64,000 nt of DNA from Zygnema cylindricum (lineage: Eukaryota > Streptophyta > Zygnematophyceae > Zygnematales > Zygnemataceae), in assembly GCA_037447655.1 (NCBI GenBank), contig JBBHKE010000303.1, forward strand, positions 123,055 to 187,054, in the 5' to 3' direction. A program made the translations under genes and the position numbers. Under the pieces are notes generated by a model. It ran no database searches, had not been told where the DNA came from, and saw nothing but the letters and a program-made list of their open reading frames with translations. Below are positions 47,029-58,348 of this stretch, one piece after another; the stretch's first letter is position 1, and every line of letters begins with the position of its first letter.

Positions 47029-47988
47029 GGTTATGAGCCCACCCTCTAGGGTACCCATATTCAACGGATCTGAATTCATTTACTGGGAAGCTATGATGAC
47101 AGGGGAATTATGTGAGAAACGATACTAAGGTATTGTTAGTGGACAAGTGAAACGTCCATCTCAAGGAACTCCACCAGGTTTGGAGGAGTGAGGTTTTCTA
47201 TAGCACGATCTACTCCAATGGAGGAGACAGATGATGGGGACATCAATGTGTCTGAAAAAGGAAAGGAGACACCTCTCACTCCCATTGCCATGGCACCTGG
47301 AGCGGTAGCCGTGAAGACCGAGGAAAACGACATTCAGATGTGGGAGTACACCAACATGAATGCAAGGCATTTCATTTTGAGGCACCTCACCCAAGCGTTG
47401 GCAACTTCTCACCTTCAAATCTTCAAGGTTGGGGAGTTGTGGATGACCTTAGTGGAGATCTACAGAGCTGGCACCATTCAGGAGTTTCAGCTGGCTGAGC
47501 AAAGGCTGATCAGTTACACTTTCAAAGGAGGAAAGATGTTGGAATATTGCACGGATCTCTCTTGTCTATACATGGAGATGGATAGTGCCGGATGGATAGG
47601 CACTATGAAGATGAAAGTTAACACTCTCATCATGAAGTTGCCGGAGGAGTATGAAAATATAGTGTACCGAGTGCAACAAATGGATGATAGTGCTTAGAAG
47701 TGGAGCACCGTGGTTCAAATGATACTTGTACAGGAAAACAATATTGAGATCCGAAGAGGAGGAAAGAGCGTGCAAGCTCTGGCTGCCGGAACTGACCGGT
47801 GGAGGAAGGATTCAAAGAAGCCGTACCACAGCTTCAAAGGGGAAAAAGATCAATCGGGAGAATCGAGGACTCCAAAGGGCCTTTGTCATTTCTGCAAAAA
47901 GCCGGGGCACTTCATAGCTGATTGCATCAAGCTATCGGAGTTGAGGCTCCAAGAAAATCGTGGAAATGGTTCTTCCAGAGGGAAGTAG
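47009..47988 (+). pseudogene. Copia gag, broken
   Basis: The N-terminal part (LQVMSPPSRVPIFNGSEFIY, then WEAMM) begins in the LTR and stops near 47129. Homology resumes in another frame from about 47188 to 47988, with a TAG at 47695-47697. It ends with a CCHC knuckle, CHFCKKPGHFIADC (CX2CX4HX4C), around 47884-47925. Gag packages element RNA into particles. The first frame change lies between 47129 and 47188. Confidence 0.85.
47029..47043 (+). promoter_or_regulatory. Primer-binding site matching the initiator tRNA-Met anticodon arm
   Basis: GGTTATGAGCCCACC directly follows the LTR. It is the complement of GGTGGGCTCATAACC, the anticodon stem-loop of plant initiator tRNA-Met as I recall it. It does not match the usual 3' end (no TGGTATCAGAGC). 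Drosophila copia is known to prime from such a tRNA half. The same bases also encode gag residues V-M-S-P-P. Confidence 0.75.
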
Positions 47989-50900
47989 AACACTTGTGGT
48001 CACACGAGTGAAAGGAGAGACCGAGGATGACGGGTCCTCCGAGGAGGAGGATGGGGAGCTCCTTCTTGACGAGAATCTAGAGGAGAAGGAGATCCCTCGA
48101 AAACAAAAGTGTGCCCTTGGAGCCATTCGGGAAGCACCAGAGGAGGGATGGATCATCGACTCAGGTGCATCCATGCATATGTGTCGTGACAGACACCTCT
48201 TCACTAAGCTAAGAAAGATCCCTACTGTGGAAATAGAGTATGGGGATGGGAGAGTAGTTACCACAGATCTAGTGGGATCTTTAGATCTGAAAGTCTTAGT
48301 GGAGGGTAAGACCTCTATTCTCACCTTCTCAGATGTGCTCTACATTTCTCAGTTGAGTAAGAATCTTGTGTCTACTTTTGTATTAGATGACAAGAATTTT
48401 GATACCTTCACTAGAAAGGGAGTCTTTACAGCTAAGTATGGAGATGAAGTCTACTTCACAGCTGATAAGGGTAGCCAAGGAATGTTTAGGCTTAACCTGA
48501 GTAATGAAAAGAAGAGTGCTTACTATGGTAGTGTTCCGAGCTTGATGATCTGGCATAAGCGTTTGGGACATGTGCATTTTGATAGACTGAGGGAAATGAA
48601 CAAGCTGGGTGTAGTAGAGGGCATTCAGTTTGGGGATAATGAGATGATGGATGATTGTAGTGGCTGTGCCCAAGGTAAGGCTCACAGACTTCCCTTTCCC
48701 AAAACTGCCACATATAGAGGTGAGAAAGTACTAGATCTAGTCCACACAGATATCTGGGGACCAGCAAGGGTGCCTTCGGTTGGAGGAAAGAGGTATATGT
48801 TGACAATTACCGATGATTGGTCGAGATCCACAGTCTACTTCATGAAAACAAAGTCTGAAACACCAAAATACTTTAAAGAATACAAAGCTTCGAGTGACAA
48901 GTTGCACGGAACCACCATTAAGAGAATAAGGAGTGATAATGGGGGAGAGTACACCTCTAACCAGTTTGAGGATTATTTGAAAGATGAGGGAGTTCAGCAT
49001 CAAAAAAGTGTATCGAATAATCCAGAACAAAATAGTGTAGCTGAGAGTTTAAACCGGACTTTGGGAGATAGTGTGTGCTGCATGTTGGCAGATAAGAAAA
49101 TAGGAAGGAGATTTTGGGCAGAGGCCATGAACTGTGCTAACTACATTAAAAATAGAGTCCTCACCACAGCTGTTAAAGGAATGACCCCTTATGAGAGGTG
49201 GGTTGGAAAGAAACCGAATGTTTCCCACTTGAAAGTATTCGGTTGTCAAGTTTACAATCTTGACATAGATAAGAAAAACTGGAAACTAGATGCTAAAGGG
49301 AAACCGGGATATTTTGTGGGATATGATGAGGATGTCAAGGGTTATAGAGTCTATGACTAAACTAAACAAGATATCATTCTCGTAAAGCATCTAGTTGTCA
49401 TGGATGAATGGAAGTCTTTTGATCCCTTCAAATACACTAAGAAAATTAGAATCAGCTTTGAGTCCGAGAGTGAGGAGGACTTAGATCTTCCCAAAAGGGA
49501 CACCAGTGAAAACATGATTGCAGAACCAGGGGGGATAAAAGATGGGGGAGATATACCAGAATCTCCTCATATTCCTACACCCTTTGAGGAAGAGGAGTCA
49601 GAACCGGTTCCCATGGATAGGGGAGCTGATGAGACAGTTCAGAGGAATCCAAGACTTCCCTCCATTCCAGCTTCGAACTTTGAGGGAGGACGGAGGAGAA
49701 GCACAAGGCTTCAAGAAAAACAGGCTGCTTACAAGGTAACAAAGCTTTCTTATCCAGATGAGCCTCATTCATACTCGGAGGCAATGGACAGCCCGGAGAA
49801 AGAAAGGTGGGTCAGAGCCATAAATGATGAAATGACTTCAATCATGGAGGCAAATACTTGGGAGCTGGTGGACTGTCCACCAGATAGAAAACCCATTCGG
49901 TTTAAATGGGTATTTAAACTGAAACTGAATCCAGATAACACCATTGAGAGATTTAAGGCTCGGCTGGTGGCAAAACGGTTCACTAAAAAAGAAGGGATAG
50001 ATTATGAGGAGACCTTTGCTCCAGTAGTTCGATTCCCATCTGTAAGGATCCTCCTTATTCTAGCAGCAGCGGAAGACATGGAAATTCATCAAATGGATAT
50101 CAAAACCGCCTTCCTCAACGTTGAACTAGAGGAAGAAATCTTCATGCCGCAACCAGAGGGTTTTGTAGAAGAAGGAGAGGAAAGCAAAGTCTGCAGACTT
50201 ATAAAGTCCTTATATGGACTAAAGCAGGCCCCCAGACAATGGAATAAGAAACTAGATGAGTTTCTTACCAGTCTGGGGTATATTCGGATCAGTTCTGACC
50301 ATTCTATTTATATGTTTGAGGATGAGAATGGTGTGATTTTTATTGCAATTTATGTGGATGATTTGCTGGTATTGAGTAAGTCTATGGAGAAGATAAGCAG
50401 GTTAAAGAAAGATGTGGGAAGTAGATTTGACATGTAGGATTTAGGAGAGGCTAAATATATTTTGGGAATTTAAATGGAAAGAAATAGGAAGAAGAGGATC
50501 ATCAGACTTACACAGAAAGAGGCTATAGAAAATATGCTGGAGAAATTCCAGATGAAGAATGCAAACAGTTGTACCACTCCCATGGACTTGAGGAAAGTAA
50601 GTGATGGAAGTGTAGAAGGAGGAGTGATAATGATAGATGATCAGATGAGTCCTGAAGAGAGGCAGTTTATGAAGTCTATTCCCTACAAACAGGTTGTAGG
50701 AAGTTTGATTTACTTTATGAAATATACTTGACCTGACATAGCTGCAGCAGTTGGAGTCCTCAGTATGAGTCTTAATTATCCTAGAAAGAGAGACTGAGAG
50801 GCAGCCAAGAGAGTAATGAGATACCTGGTGGGAACTAGGGATCTATGGTTGCATTTGGGAGGGGAGCACACTGACATCACTACTTGGAGTGATGCTAGTT

Positions 50901-51352
50901 ATGGTGATGCACCTATGAGAAGATGTACTTCTGGGTATGTATTGTATGTGGGGGAAAGTGCTTGTTGTTGGAGCAGCAAGCAACAAAAGGTTGTTGCTCA
51001 GTCCACTATGGAGGCTGAGTACATGGCCTCTTGTTCTGTTGTGAAAGAGCTGATGTGGGTGAAGTCCTTGTTGCAAGAATTGGGGTACATGAAGAAGGGA
51101 GTACATGAAGTATTTTGTGACAATCAGGCTGCAATTGCAATTGCAGCCAATCCAAAACACCATTTCAAAGCTAAGCATATGGATATAAGATTGAGCTTTG
51201 TAAGGGAAAAAGTGGAAAATAAAATTGTGAATTTGGTATATAGAAGTGATGGGGAAATGGTGGCTGATATGATGACAAAGCCTGTACCGTCTCCCAAGCT
51301 TAAGTATTGTAAGGAAAAATGTGGATTAAAAGAGAAATTAAAATTAGACTAG
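47960..51352 (+). pseudogene. Copia pol: protease, integrase, RT, RNase H, with five stops
   Basis: One frame throughout, offset from gag, with an overlap at 47960-47988. Domains in order: aspartic protease (WIIDSGASMHM, ~48150), pre-integrase zinc region (WHKRLGHVHF and CSGCAQGKAH), integrase with D, D and E in HTDIWGP, RSDNGGEY and NSVAESLNRT, reverse transcriptase (KTAFLNVELEEEIFM, LYGLKQAPRQW, IYVDDLLVL at ~50351), RNase H (TWSDASYGD, TMEAEYMA, FCDNQAA, MTKPV). In-frame stops are at 49358-49360, 50435-50437, 50471-50473, 50729-50731 and 50795-50797. All are single-base changes from sense codons as far as I can judge. No frameshift occurs within pol. Confidence 0.92.
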
Positions 51353-51365
51353 AAAATAAGGGGAG

Positions 51366-52363
51366 TGTTGAAATTACTGGATTTAGGGGAGGTATTTTCT
51401 AGGTCTTAATTAAAATAAGAAAGAAAAGAAAAGCAGAGACAGCTTGCCTCCACCTTCTCTTTCTGACCCCCATACTTGTTGTAGTCACTGAAGGAAAGAG
51501 AGGGCGGTGGAGCCATGGCTGCCTTAGCTCCATAAGCAAGGCTTAAGAGTGACCTAAGTCACTCTCAACCAAAAAGGTTGAGTCCGGCAAGACCCGAACC
51601 TCCGACCGGTAGGGCGAGGCGAAGCTGTCAACCCTTACTAGTCTGTCGTAGTAGTCCGTTAGGATACATAGGGTTCGATAGCTATTTAAACAATAGATAG
51701 ACGACTAATCCGATTAACGGAATTACAATTAGGATACATAGAAACTAGTCGGGAAATTAAGTGCGCACGAAACAAATGTACCGGACATTTGTTTTGAACG
51801 CCTAAGAACTAAAGCCGACTTAAGATCCGACGGCTCACATCATCGCCGGGATCATGGAATAACTGCTTTGGCGGTTTGCAGATGTAACATAAACTGGCGA
51901 CACGTGGCAATATGTCATTGGGAAGCCAGAATCCTGGGGAGCGTGAGGACAAGTCCAGAGAAAACATGCGTCCATTCCATGGCCTTGTCGTACACAGGTC
52001 GTACAGAAAGTACATCGGCCATGGTACTTTTCTGTACTATACAGTCTTTTGATTGGTCCTGTATTTCAGTAGATAGGGGTTATGAGAGGGTTTGGGACTT
52101 AGTGGATTGAGGAGGTAGCAGCCTCTCTCCCAACAAGCTTGTATAAATATTGGCATCTTTGCCGCTTGATAATTAATCGTCTGGTAAGGTGTTTTCAGTG
52201 ATTTTTTTTGCTGTGGACTCAGGGGAGTCCAGACTGCACAAGGGTGCAATCAAGTTATCTATTTATATGCTAGGGTAGCAGTTGCTTTCGTTGAAAGTGG
52301 GTTAGTCAAAAACTACCTAGAGGCTTCGTCATTCTTGGTCCAAATGGAGGACAACCAATTGCA
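51366..52363 (+). repeat. 3' LTR of the copia element
   Basis: 998 bases, preceded by a purine-rich tract (AAAATAAGGGGAG, 51353-51365) that fits the polypurine tract. It differs from the 5' LTR at scattered positions, with several in the first 40 bases. Confidence 0.92.
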
Positions 52364-52368
52364 GAGCG

Positions 52369-52540
52369 CCCATGCCTTAAACTGCGCGTGCATACAAAAT
52401 ACCGTGCGTGCGTGCAGAATACCGCGCGTGCGTGAGAAATACTGCACGTGCGTGAGAAATACGGCGCGTGCGTGCAAAATACCGCGCGTGCGTGCATGAT
52501 AACGTGCGGGCGAGCAGCCGACGCGATGTGGCATGACAGT
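52369..52540. repeat. CGCGCGTGCGTGC minisatellite, right part
   Basis: About seven units of roughly 20 bases such as ACCGCGCGTGCGTGCAGAAT. They continue the array that ends at 46031, so the copia element split it. Confidence 0.8.
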
Positions 52541-52782
52541 TGTCGTGCATGAGAGACTAGAAAAAGTGAACATGCATCAGAACCAGGAAAGTGATGTGGA
52601 CAACCATATATACAAAGGAAAAATGAATGAGAAAGAGAAAACTGTATACACCATGAGAAAGAATAAAGGGGGAAATGACCCAAAGAGAGAAAGGGGAAGA
52701 ATACTCCCCTAGAGTGAAGTGGACAGAGAGAAGGGGAAGAATACTCCCCTATAGTGAGTGGACCCAATAATCCCCCCCCCCA
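52541..52782. repeat. 241-base direct repeat, LTR-like, right copy
   Basis: Matches 44757-44997. It ends in a run of ten C and then CA, right beside the decayed PHD-like coding stretch on the minus strand. Confidence 0.55.
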
Positions 52783-52829
52783 GCTCCTTAGCTTGTAGAG
52801 GAGCTGGTCAACACAACTGAGGGTTCAAA

Positions 52830-52985
52830 ACAGATATAGAGGCAGCAATGGTCAACAGGGTTGAAAGATAATGGAGAAGAGAGGCACTCCATGTGAAACC
52901 CTTGATCACCACCTGTACATGTATACACCCTCTGCAAACTCAACATCCCGTTAGTATCGTTGTCCACCACATGGAGAATGTCAAA
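52830..52985 (-). pseudogene. PHD-finger-like tail after gypsy reverse transcriptase
   Basis: In frame with the reverse transcriptase, after KLYAKRSKF, the peptide reads [10 protein letters not shown], then [16 protein letters not shown] and [14 protein letters not shown]. The G-x-H-M-x-C-L-x-x-P-L block and late Cys pair are hallmarks of PHD fingers. Two early Cys are missing, so it would not fold normally. Normal gypsy sequence would continue with an FLGHVVS block here, which is absent. Confidence 0.5.
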
Positions 52986-53662
52986 TTTACTCCTCTTTGC
53001 GTACAACTTATTTTCCCGAAGGAGTTGTAGGACAGTTCGTAGGTGCTTCATGTGATCCTCCAACGTTCGGCTATACACCAATATGTCGTCTAGAAAGATG
53101 ATTACAAACGCATCCAGATATTGCCGAAAGATGGAGTTGATCAGATGAATAAAAGTCGCCGGCGCATTGGTCAACACGAACGACATTACCCGAAACTAGA
53201 AATGGCCATACCGTGTTCTAAACGCCGTCTTTTCCACATCCTCATTGGCAATTCTAATTTGGTGATAACCGCTCCGCAAATCTATCTTCGAGAAATATTT
53301 AGCATCTCGAAGTCGATCCAACAATTCGTCTATTCTCGGTAAAGGGTACGCATTCTTCACCGTTAACTTTTTTAGAGCTCAGTAGTCCACACACATAAGA
53401 AAACCTCCATCTTTTTATTCACGAAGAGAACGAGGGCTCCATACGCTGACTTGCTCGGTTTTATTGCTCCGGCTTCGACCAACTCCGCGAGTTTCTTTTT
53501 GAGTTCGTCCAATTCGGTGTAACTCATCTTGTACATCCAATTAGCCGAGGGTACTGCTCCGAGAACAAGCTTTATCTTGTGGTCTACTTCGCGCTTCGGA
53601 GGTAAGCCCTCGAGGAGCTTCAGGGGAAAAACATCTATGTACTCCTCGATAAGTTTTGTCAC
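52986..53662 (-). pseudogene. Gypsy reverse transcriptase, frameshifted
   Basis: The N-terminal part (IEEYIDVFPLKLLEGLPP, ELKKKLAELVEAGAIKPSKS, then AYGALVLFVNKK) breaks off near 53375. After a frame change the sequence between resembles [14 protein letters not shown]. It resumes as [20 protein letters not shown] and [17 protein letters not shown], which carries the catalytic FLDD. Order and motifs are Ty3/gypsy. Confidence 0.88.
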
Positions 53663-53704
53663 GACTTCCGGGGCCTCTTCAGAAGTCTTTCCGGTGTCGT
53701 CACT

Positions 53705-54268
53705 TTATTTTGAGTCAAAGTCGGGGTCCTTCTTCTTCCATTCCTCTGGAATCTTCTCTTTCGCCTCCTCCATGGGCTGGACGACTGCTACACCAATAGT
53801 TTCCCCTTTTTTGAGTGCCATCTTACGTTGTAAGGCTGAAAGTAGGCGTCCCTCTTCCGCTCCTTTACTAGCCGCTCCCGCTTTTACATCAAACTCTTCT
53901 TCACCCCTTTTCACTCTCATGGCCCCACTTCTCGAATTGATCGTCGGATTCCATTTTTGTAGCCACGGCTTCCCCAAAATTACCTCATGGTTCCCTAGAG
54001 GTAATACATGAAGGGTGTCGTACCATCGGAATTTCCCCATTCTGACGCGTAACCTCGAAGTACGATGGGTAATGGATAAGGAACTTCCGTCTGCCAATTT
54101 TACCGACTGATGATCTTTAAGCACCACGAGAGGAAGTTTTAACCTTTTCACCGTCGCCTCGTTGATGAAATTTCCCGATGCTCCGGAGTCCACCATGAAG
54201 CTAGTTGCGCTCACTCCGATTTGACCCCGAAATATCAAAGGGTCTACTCCTTCACTGGCTAACCTCAT
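53705..54268 (-). pseudogene. Gypsy retropepsin-like protease
   Basis: TSFMVDSGASGNFINEATVK holds the D-S-G-A active-site motif. HEVILGKPWLQKWNPTI is the I-L-G-x-x-W flap-end motif. The frame stops at 53705 before the reverse transcriptase frame. It would cleave the Gag-Pol precursor in an intact element. Confidence 0.88.
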
Positions 54269-55213
54269 GACTTAAAGTTTCCCCTTTCCTGGATTTTTCC
54301 GTTTTCGACATTCTCGGGCCATATGGTCCGGGGAACCACACTGGAAGCATAAGCCATTTTGTCTCCTCCATTGGAGCTCCTAGGGGGAGAAGTTGTTGGC
54401 CTTGGTCTTGATATTTTTCTTCTTTTTCCGCAGCACGTTGACCACTTCCTTATCCACTTCAATTGCTCCGAGCTCCATGGGAGTTGGACCATCGTCTCGT
54501 CGACCCCCTCCGCCGCTACTCGATCCATAATGATAAGGTTTACGGAAGGTGAAGTTGACTGAATCGGTCCGGTCATCAAACTGAATGATCGCCAAGAGAC
54601 TAGGAGTTCTGCTTTCCCGAGCAAGCCATTGTTCCTCATCCCTACGAATGGATGATTTAAGCCCCTTCACGTAGCGATCCACAGCTTTATCCTCCTTCAT
54701 CGTTGGTATTTGAACCTTGCACTCCAAAAACCGTTGCGTAAACTCCAACACCGAAGTTCGTTGCTTCAACACTGCGATCTTATCTCTTCCAACCTCAACC
54801 GTATTGACAGGCTGCCAAGCGTCACAAAGGAATTGAATGAAGAGAGCCCAAACAGTCAGTATCTCATCATTCTCCACCAATGTCCTCCACCATGCTCCCG
54901 CTGCCCCTTTAAGAAGACCACCCGCGTAGTGAATCTTCTCACAGTCCGATAGGCTAGGAAAATTCTCAAGGTAATTCGCAACAGAGAATAGCCACGTGTC
55001 CAGGTTCTTGTGCCTTGCAGGGTCAAACTCGTCGGGAAGTCTTAATTTCGGCCTCCTATAGTCCCTCTCCATGCCTCCATGAGGTTGCTCACCAAGACGA
55101 GATTCCAAAGCTGCGACGGTGTTGCTCAGCTGCGCGTTCTGTAATCTAACGCTTTCTAACTCCTTGAGAGCTTGCACTAACATTTCTGTAGTGGATACGC
55201 CGTGTTCGTCCAT
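54269..55213 (-). pseudogene. Gypsy gag with CCHC knuckle
   Basis: The start MDEHGVSTTEMLVQALKELE leads into a coiled-coil-like segment. The retroelement gag core follows (LPDEFDPARHKNLDTWLFSV, GAAGAWWRTLV, VLEFTQRFLECKVQIPTM). The main frame stops at about 54380. In a second frame CFQCGSPDHMARECRKR (about 54290-54350) is the CX2CX4HX4C knuckle, so one frameshift lies between. Confidence 0.88.
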
Positions 55214-55247
55214 GTTGTCGAGTCACGGGGAATAGCTCCAATACTAG

Positions 55248-55772
55248 TGTAAAAGGGACAAAAAATATATATATAAGCACCACAATACACCACAATACAC
55301 AGCGGAAAGCTCCAAGGATCTTCCCGTAGAAACAGCAGGAGCACACAGCAATGACAGACTATGTTGCGCTTTATTACTCGGGAGAGGATTACAAAAATTC
55401 AGCGCTCGCTGCGATGGTCTACTCTAAGAGTGTCCTGCTGACTAGGCCTACTTCAATATTTAAACTAACTAGCAGGTAGTCAACCTAGTACTGTACAATT
55501 GTACACGTGGACCTTCACGGTCAACTGAAACAAATCTCAAAATATCCTTCTAGAACAATACCGTTTTATCTACATTCCGCGGCGTTGTTATACTGCTAAG
55601 CTGCGTTGCTCTTCTGCGCTGCTATGGTGCTACGCTACTAAGTAGCTACGCCGCTAAGTTGCTACGCTGCTATGTTGCGCTGGTCTGGAATCGGAGCTGC
55701 GCTGCTCTGACACCGCAACTATAGCAGCCTAGTTGTTAGCTACTAAGTACCCAACTCTGTGACCCTGTTACA
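55248..55772 (-). repeat. LTR of the gypsy element (5' LTR in element orientation)
   Basis: 525 bases, pairing with 41461-41992. On the minus strand, TTGGAGCTATTCCCCGTGA lies six bases inside the LTR end. It could be a PBS beginning TGG, but I cannot name the tRNA. Confidence 0.92.
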
Positions 55773-55777
55773 TTAAG

Positions 55778-57245
55778 CTAGATAATTTTGCTTTTGCCTC
55801 CGTTGTCCGTTCGCCATGGATGAACATAAAATTCTTGAGGCCCCTACAAAATTAAAAACTTCTTTTTTTGGCGTGTTTGTTGCATTTTTTTCCAACGTTA
55901 CTAGTTTCGCCCACAGAAGATCGCCCTCAACATTGTGCCCACCTCCCCTAGTGTTGTAAAATAGTACTTTATAAATATTATGTATATACAACGCACTAGT
56001 CATCATCAGTAAAAGCTGATGTATGGCCAAAAAAAATCCGACAATGCAACGGGAGAAATAGAGAAGGGGGAAATGAGTAAGAGACCTTATCTCTTTCGAA
56101 AAAAAAAATGAAACTAGATTGTGATTGATGTTATCTTTAAATAATTATTTTATAATGGATCATTTTTTACTAAAAATGTCATCAAACTATTAAAGGATTG
56201 AGTGTTTGAGGATGAGTGTCAATGTTAAAAGGGTTGGGCAATTCTTTTACACATTCGAGGAACATAATTTTTTATATCTCTATAAAAAAATAACATAAAA
56301 GTAAAACCTAAAACGAAGATTTCCACGTTCATGTGATCCTTGGATCATCCTTGACGTTTCCTTATCACGAAAGATGTAGATCTATGAAAATATTCATTAA
56401 TGAACACAAAACCTTATTGAAGTCATCTAAAAAATGCACAAATTAAGTACTTCTGATTGTACACTGTGAAACGCTATTAGCGTATATAACATTAATTCGA
56501 CGCCCCAAAATTTTGACTCTCGAACCTAAAATATAATTAATAACTGTAATTGTTTTTTTACGTTAATATAAGTATGATTTAATTAACATTAATAACTGTA
56601 ATTTGGACAGTTTAAAATAGTGCGGTGAACGAAATGTGTCAATCTGTACTAAAATTGCTAATTATTTCGTTCAGATGTACAAAATAAGTGTAAAATAAAT
56701 GCGTCGACATGGGAAATTGAGTGCGTCGCCACGGCAAAGCTCACACATATTTTATTTTTAGTCATAAAGACGAGGAAAAATCGCACGAATTTATTCTCAC
56801 GTGTTCAAACATGTGATATCGGAACACATGTTATACCGGCTACACTATAGGAAAATTGTACCCAAATTAGCGTTAGTGAATAAATTAAAGTATTTGTTTT
56901 TGGCCGAAGGGCCTTGAACCCAAATTAGCGTTTATAACACTAATTATTCTTGACACTTCTTTTTTCTTAAAGCTAATTGCTATTCTCATCGTAGTTGTAG
57001 AATATTAAGATTGACTAGTTTGACTATTTTGACACTCATTAATAACATTATCAACATTATCTCGGTGCCCCTAAGTTAAGACCCCTGAACTAAAAATTGT
57101 CTAAGAATAATGTTTCTTATTTTATACTATTATGAGGACGGTGTCATTACCCCACTTCAAGAGGTGTTTAAAGAGCGTGATGTAACACATGTGTCCGTCT
57201 GTACCAAAACTATTTGTCTACTCGTTATGTTTTACAAAAAGTATT
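55778..57245. other. Intergenic, AT-rich; no gene
   Basis: A mariner-like end (CACTGTGAAACGCTATTAGCG) lies at about 56464 without a clear partner. Otherwise no feature is supported. Confidence 0.5.
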
Positions 57246-57506
57246 GAAAAATGAAAGGTAACCATGTTGACGACCCGACCGTGAGGGGCATCGACACAGA
57301 AAGGCGCTCTTTGGTTTTATTCATTTTAATAAAGACGTGAGGAAATCACACATGTGCATCTGTTCCACACATGTTAAAATATTGACCATCTAGCTGCCGT
57401 ATGTGTAAATAATTAGTGTTAAGTCTGTTAGTTAGCCTTAATATTTTGTTGGCTTTAGGTCGAATTTTAAAATAGCATTAACAACACTATTTGTTTATAT
57501 ATATTA

Positions 57507-57723
57507 CACCGTGAATCGTTATTAGCGTTAATGTTTTTTTCGTCTTTTTAAACAACTTTTCTCCATACGCGCATGAAGGTGTTTAGATCTGACGGTTGCG
57601 ATTGAAAGGTAAGATTCTCAACTTCCGATTGACGGTCTCTAATTGAAAATCGGAAAAGAGTGTACGGAGAAAAGATGTTTTAAGTGGCAAAAAAATTATT
57701 AACACTAATAGCGATACACGGTG
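57507..57723. mobile_element. TA-flanked MITE, family A
   Basis: Ends CACCGTGAATCGTTATTAGC and CTAATAGCGATACACGGTG, with TA at 57505-57506 and 57724-57725. Interior blocks are shared with 23116-23316. Confidence 0.85.
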
Positions 57724-57733
57724 TACAACAGTA

Positions 57734-58348
57734 CACCGCGGATCGTAATTAGAGTAAATTACTCTAATTCGGTCGCTCGAAATTTCTACTCTATGACATC
57801 AAATAGAGTAGACGATTATAATTTTTTCATTATTATAATTTAGGTGAGTTTAATTAGCGTAAAAAAATGTAATATAGGTTCGTTTTAAACAGTGTGGAGT
57901 ATGGATGACGTTCGACCGTGCAAAATTGTACTTTTTTAAGTAAAAAGGTACAAATAATGATTTAATAAAATCGCGCTCGCATGTGAAATCGCACTAAACG
58001 TTAAATCAACCACATCGAAAAAAAGTCGTTTGCATAACTCTCGTCCGTCGACAGCATCGTCGTCAGTGTGAACATTAACTGACATTCAACTCGACAAATA
58101 ATACAAACATCATAATGACGTCAAAACTATGCGGAATGACAGATTTTGTACGTCTACGTAATTTAGTGTTCATAATTTCAGCGCGGATAATTATTGCCGA
58201 CATAACCCAATATATAGTACTTAAATAAATTAGAGTAAACTTCCTCTCTGAAAAAGTTATATCACATAAATTAGAGTTCATTACTCTAATTGTTTTTTTT
58301 TGTTTTTTGACTCTAATTTTTTCATTACTCTAATTACGATTCGCGGTG
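57734..58348. mobile_element. TA-flanked MITE, family B (615 bases)
   Basis: Ends CACCGCGGATCGTAATTAGA and TCTAATTACGATTCGCGGTG, with TA at 57732-57733 and 58349-58350. Interior GACCGTGCAAAATTGTAC matches 17256-17756 in reverse. It lies only 10 bases from the preceding MITE. Confidence 0.85.

Larger units (their letters stand above)
46032..52363 (+). mobile_element. Full-length Ty1/copia element, nested
   Basis: LTRs 46032-47028 and 51366-52363 start TGTTGAAAT and end ATTGCA. GAGCG flanks the element at 46027-46031 and 52364-52368. Gene order gag, protease, integrase, reverse transcriptase, RNase H defines Ty1/copia. The coding region holds seven in-frame stops and at least one frame change, yet the domains are otherwise well kept, so the element is recent but inactive. 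It is inserted in the CGTGCATGCA array of the older inserted sequence. Confidence 0.95.
41461..55772 (-). mobile_element. Ty3/gypsy chromovirus relic with nested insertions
   Basis: Similar LTRs (41461-41992 and 55248-55772) begin TGTAAAAGGGACAAAA and end GACCCTGTTACA or ACCCTGTTACA. Identical TTAAG lies outside both (41456-41460 and 55773-55777). Coding runs on the minus strand: gag, CCHC knuckle, protease, reverse transcriptase, then integrase C-terminus, chromodomain and an extra ORF. RNase H and the integrase core are missing where other sequence (about 44255-52785) is inserted. The part that belongs to the gypsy element is about 5.6 kb. Several frameshifts make it inactive. Confidence 0.92.

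Noticed and set aside
53529-54011. 160-codon plus-strand frame
   Set aside because: Shadow of gypsy protease and reverse transcriptase.
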